The translations under genes and the position numbers were made by a program. Of a DNA stretch of 5,312 nucleotides, positions 4,684-5,312 are shown piece by piece. The DNA comes from Planctomycetota bacterium (GTDB taxonomy: Bacteria > Planctomycetota > Phycisphaerae > UBA1845 > PWPN01): NCBI GenBank assembly GCA_016209665.1, contig JACQVT010000046.1, positions 1 through 5,312 of the forward strand, given 5' to 3'. A model generated the notes under the pieces. The model had not been told where the DNA came from, searched no databases, and worked only from the letters and a program-made list of their open reading frames with translations. Each line of letters opens with the position of its first letter. Position 1 is the first letter of the stretch.

Positions 4684-5312
4684 ACGACCCTCGTTTTATT
4701 CTGGATCCGTTCGCGCCCGCGTATCTTACCCCCGCGGTCCGGGCGAGCCTGGCCGAGCGGGTGCGGGCGGCGGTGGATTCGCTCCGCGACTGCCGGGCGT
4801 GTCCGCGGGGCTGCCGGGTCAACCGCCTGGAGAACGAGACCCAGGTGTGCCGCACCGGCCGGTATGCCCGGGTCACCTCCGCGTTCGCCCATTTCGGCGA
4901 GGAACGCTGTCTGAGCGGTACTCGCGGCAGCGGCACGATTTTCTTCGGCCGCTGCAACCTGCGCTGCGTATTCTGCCAGAACTTTGACATCAGCCAGGGG
5001 AGCGACGACGAGGAGTGCCCGCCGCAGGCGATGGCCCAGACGATGCTCGCCTTGCAGGATCGCGGCTGCCACAACATCAACCTGGTCACGCCCGAGCACG
5101 TCGTGCCGCAGGTGATCGAGGCTGTCGCGGCGGCCATCGAGCGCGGGCTGCGGCTGCCGATCGTCTACAACACCAGCGGGTACGACACGGTCGAGTCGCT
5201 GCGGCAACTGGACGGACTGATCGACATCTACATGCCGGACTTCAAGTTGTGGTCGGCGCAGCGCTGCCGGCAATACGTGGGGGCCGAGGACTATGCCGAC
5301 TGTGCCCGGCGG
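4680..5312 (+). CDS. PflX-type (COG1313) radical SAM protein (partial, C-terminus outside window)
   Basis: The frame is open for 211 codons to the right edge. It is a radical SAM enzyme: Cys92, Cys96 and Cys99 in GTIFFGRCNLRCVFCQN form the CxxxCxxC site for the [4Fe-4S] cluster that cleaves S-adenosylmethionine. An N-terminal Cys motif (Cys38, Cys41, Cys45 and Cys57; CRACPRGCRVNR) matches the pattern seen in PflX-like proteins and may hold structural metal or another cluster. HFGEERCLSG at 71-80, GCHNINLVTPEHV at 129-141 and YMPDFKLW at 184-191 fit the same group. It resembles pyruvate formate-lyase activases, but no glycyl radical enzyme is nearby and the substrate is unknown. The alternative, the AmmeMemoRadiSam enzyme (COG1180), fits less well because its VDPIEKKP segment is absent. 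The ATG overlaps the pcm stop (ATGA) with no clear Shine-Dalgarno sequence, implying translational coupling. Confidence 0.9.
   Translation, partial: MNDPRFILDPFAPAYLTPAVRASLAERVRAAVDSLRDCRACPRGCRVNRLENETQVCRTGRYARVTSAFAHFGEERCLSGTRGSGTIFFGRCNLRCVFCQNFDISQGSDDEECPPQAMAQTMLALQDRGCHNINLVTPEHVVPQVIEAVAAAIERGLRLPIVYNTSGYDTVESLRQLDGLIDIYMPDFKLWSAQRCRQYVGAEDYADCARR

Overview
The window is GC-rich bacterial DNA (roughly two-thirds G+C by eye) that reads as ordinary chromosome. It is dense with genes, uses clear Shine-Dalgarno sites and has two ATGA stop/start overlaps. The gene set (a BlaI/M56 pair, a small secreted Spy/CpxP-like helical protein, an exported-looking Pcm and a PflX-type radical SAM protein) is most like Planctomycetota. 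That assignment is an inference from gene content, not a proven placement.

Layout. Positions 1-1512 (minus strand) hold a two-gene operon: the blaI-type repressor, then a blaR1-type M56 membrane metalloprotease that overlaps it by 4 nt and runs off the left edge of the window. Positions 1513-1997 are a 485-base divergent intergenic region. It holds an AT-rich 12-bp perfect palindrome next to blaI (candidate auto-operator) and a 17-nt inverted repeat nearer the next gene. Positions 1998-2561 (plus) encode a small secreted, charged, helical protein. It converges, with a 10-base gap, on a minus-strand cysteine desulfurase-family aminotransferase (2572-3717). A 75-base divergent spacer with an AT-rich TATAAT island separates that gene from a plus-strand pair: protein-L-isoaspartate O-methyltransferase with a long N-terminal export-like extension (3793-4683), and a PflX/COG1313-type radical SAM protein (4680 to the right edge) overlapping it by 4 nt.

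How the parts work together. BlaI/BlaR1 pairs are proteolytic signalling switches: the membrane protease senses an envelope signal and inactivates the repressor. No beta-lactamase or other obvious target is in the window; the divergently oriented secreted protein is a possible but untested target. The Pcm/PflX pair is very probably co-transcribed and translationally coupled. Pcm repairs isoaspartyl damage; the function of PflX is not established. The cysteine desulfurase could supply sulfur for Fe-S clusters such as those of PflX, but only proximity suggests that.

I see no mobile element, CRISPR array, tRNA, rRNA or phage gene. I do not see a clearly new multi-gene system. The best leads are the Pcm extension with its two possible starts, the Pcm-PflX coupling, the repeat-built DNA-recognition helix of BlaI with its operator palindrome, and the apparently leaderless cysteine desulfurase.
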